5,514 bases of DNA from Candidatus Rokuibacteriota bacterium. Lineage in GTDB: Bacteria > Methylomirabilota > Methylomirabilia > Rokubacteriales > CSP1-6. Below the pieces are notes generated by a model. It saw only the letters and a program-made list of their open reading frames with translations, was not told the origin of the DNA and searched no databases. The DNA is taken from positions 1 to 5,514 of the forward strand of contig JACQRS010000279.1 in assembly GCA_016206385.1 (NCBI GenBank). Direction: 5' to 3'. Positions 4,764 through 5,514 of the stretch are shown here, piece by piece. Both the position numbers and the translations under genes were made by a program. The stretch's first letter is position 1. Each line of letters starts with the position of its first letter.

Positions 4764-5514
4764 TCAAGACCGCTGGGTGCGGCTCACCCAGTCGTAGACA
4801 AGGTTCAGGGCCTGCTCGAGCTTGGAGGGGTCCTTGCCGCCAGCCTGAGCCAGCTCGGGTCTACCGCCTCCGCTTCCCCCGACGACCCGCGCGATCTCCT
4901 GGATGAGCTTCCCCGCGTGGAAGCGGGAGGTCAGGTCTTTGGTCACCGCTGTGACCAGGCTCACCTTGCCGTCCGTCACACTGCCGAGGCAGATGATGCC
5001 CGACCCGAGCCGCTCGCGCACCGAGTCGGTGACGGCGCGGAGCCCTTCGGCGTCGAGGCCGTCCAGTCGCGCCGCCACCACCGTCACATCCCCGATCTGC
5101 CGGGCACCCTGGAGGATCTCCTGGGCCCGCGTCCGGGCCAGACGGGCCTCCAGATCGGCGAGGCGCTTGGTGAGGAGCCGCTGCTCCTCCAGGAGCTTGG
5201 CCAGCCTGCCCGGCAGCTCGAGGGGAGGGATCTTCAGGAGGTCAGCGGCCGCGCGGAGCGCTGACTCTTCCTCGCCCACGTGGGAGAGCGCCGCCCCGCC
5301 GGTCACGGCTTCGAGGCGCCGGATGCCGGCAGCCACCGCGCCTTCGGCCACGATCTTGAAGAGGCCGATCTGGCCTGTCGTGTCGAGGTGGGTGCCGCCG
5401 CAAAGCTCCACAGAGAAGTCGGCGATCCGGACGACGCGAACCCGCTGGCCGTACTTCTCACCGAAGAGGGCCAGCGCGCCGAGCCTCAGGGCCTGTTCCA
5501 GGTCGGTCCAGAAC
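4764..5514 (-). CDS. alaS: Alanyl-tRNA synthetase, C-terminal part (cut by window edge)
   Basis: Charges tRNA-Ala with alanine. The last 249 codons are visible; the aminoacylation domain and start lie past 5514. The fragment begins FWTDLEQALRLGALALFG and continues GEKYGQRVRVV. ELCGGTH (residues 36-42 of the fragment) supplies the Cys and His of the editing-domain zinc site; the partner histidines would be upstream. A helical region rich in Leu, Glu, Lys and Arg, probably coiled coil, follows (about 80-135 of the fragment). The C-Ala domain ends with GGSGGGRPELAQAGGKDPSK, the conserved glycine-rich element. The stop TGA is at 4766-4764. The gene is convergent with the RlmI-type gene, and nothing suggests a pseudogene in the visible part. 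Confidence 0.96.
   Translation of the reverse strand, partial: FWTDLEQALRLGALALFGEKYGQRVRVVRIADFSVELCGGTHLDTTGQIGLFKIVAEGAVAAGIRRLEAVTGGAALSHVGEEESALRAAADLLKIPPLELPGRLAKLLEEQRLLTKRLADLEARLARTRAQEILQGARQIGDVTVVAARLDGLDAEGLRAVTDSVRERLGSGIICLGSVTDGKVSLVTAVTKDLTSRFHAGKLIQEIARVVGGSGGGRPELAQAGGKDPSKLEQALNLVYDWVSRTQRS

Noticed and set aside
4659..5264. Plus-strand open frame of 201 codons in the convergent region
   Set aside because: Most of it is antisense to the alaS C-Ala domain, and its sequence has no recognisable motif.

Overview
The window is a GC-rich, gene-dense bacterial chromosome segment. It holds polyamine biosynthesis genes followed by RNA-methylation and translation genes. The high GC, the frequent GTG and TTG starts, and bacterial housekeeping genes (an RlmI-type rRNA methyltransferase, alaS) beside a pyruvoyl arginine decarboxylase best known from archaea suggest a deep-branching uncultivated bacterium. 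Methylomirabilota/Rokubacteria-like is my guess; this is inference and was not tested. I see no mobile element, CRISPR array, tRNA or rRNA.

Layout. On the minus strand, speD (871-476, TTG start) runs into speE (479 to the left edge, truncated) with a 4-base overlap. A roughly 210-bp AT-rich divergent region (872-1082) follows, with a 12-bp inverted repeat whose two arms each carry a mirror-image -35-like TTGCAT. On the plus strand, pdaD (1083-1565) is followed by an agmatinase-family ureohydrolase (1562-2422), apparently started by CTG overlapping the pdaD stop. A class I SAM-dependent methyltransferase follows 17 bp later (2440-3213). A 133-bp gap rich in inverted repeats (3214-3346) precedes an RlmI-type rRNA methyltransferase (3347-4519). 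A 244-bp convergent gap (4520-4763) separates it from the 3' end of alaS on the minus strand (5514-4764, truncated).

How the genes work together. PdaD converts arginine to agmatine. SpeD makes decarboxylated AdoMet, the aminopropyl donor. SpeE and the ureohydrolase can then reach spermidine in either order: agmatine to putrescine to spermidine, or agmatine to N1-aminopropylagmatine to spermidine as in Thermus thermophilus. The visible half of SpeE resembles the Thermus enzyme. The divergent set thus encodes a complete arginine-to-spermidine route, with both decarboxylases of the self-cleaving pyruvoyl type. Two oddities stand out in the ureohydrolase: its only plausible start is CTG, and the active-site histidine of the family appears to be tyrosine (Y148).
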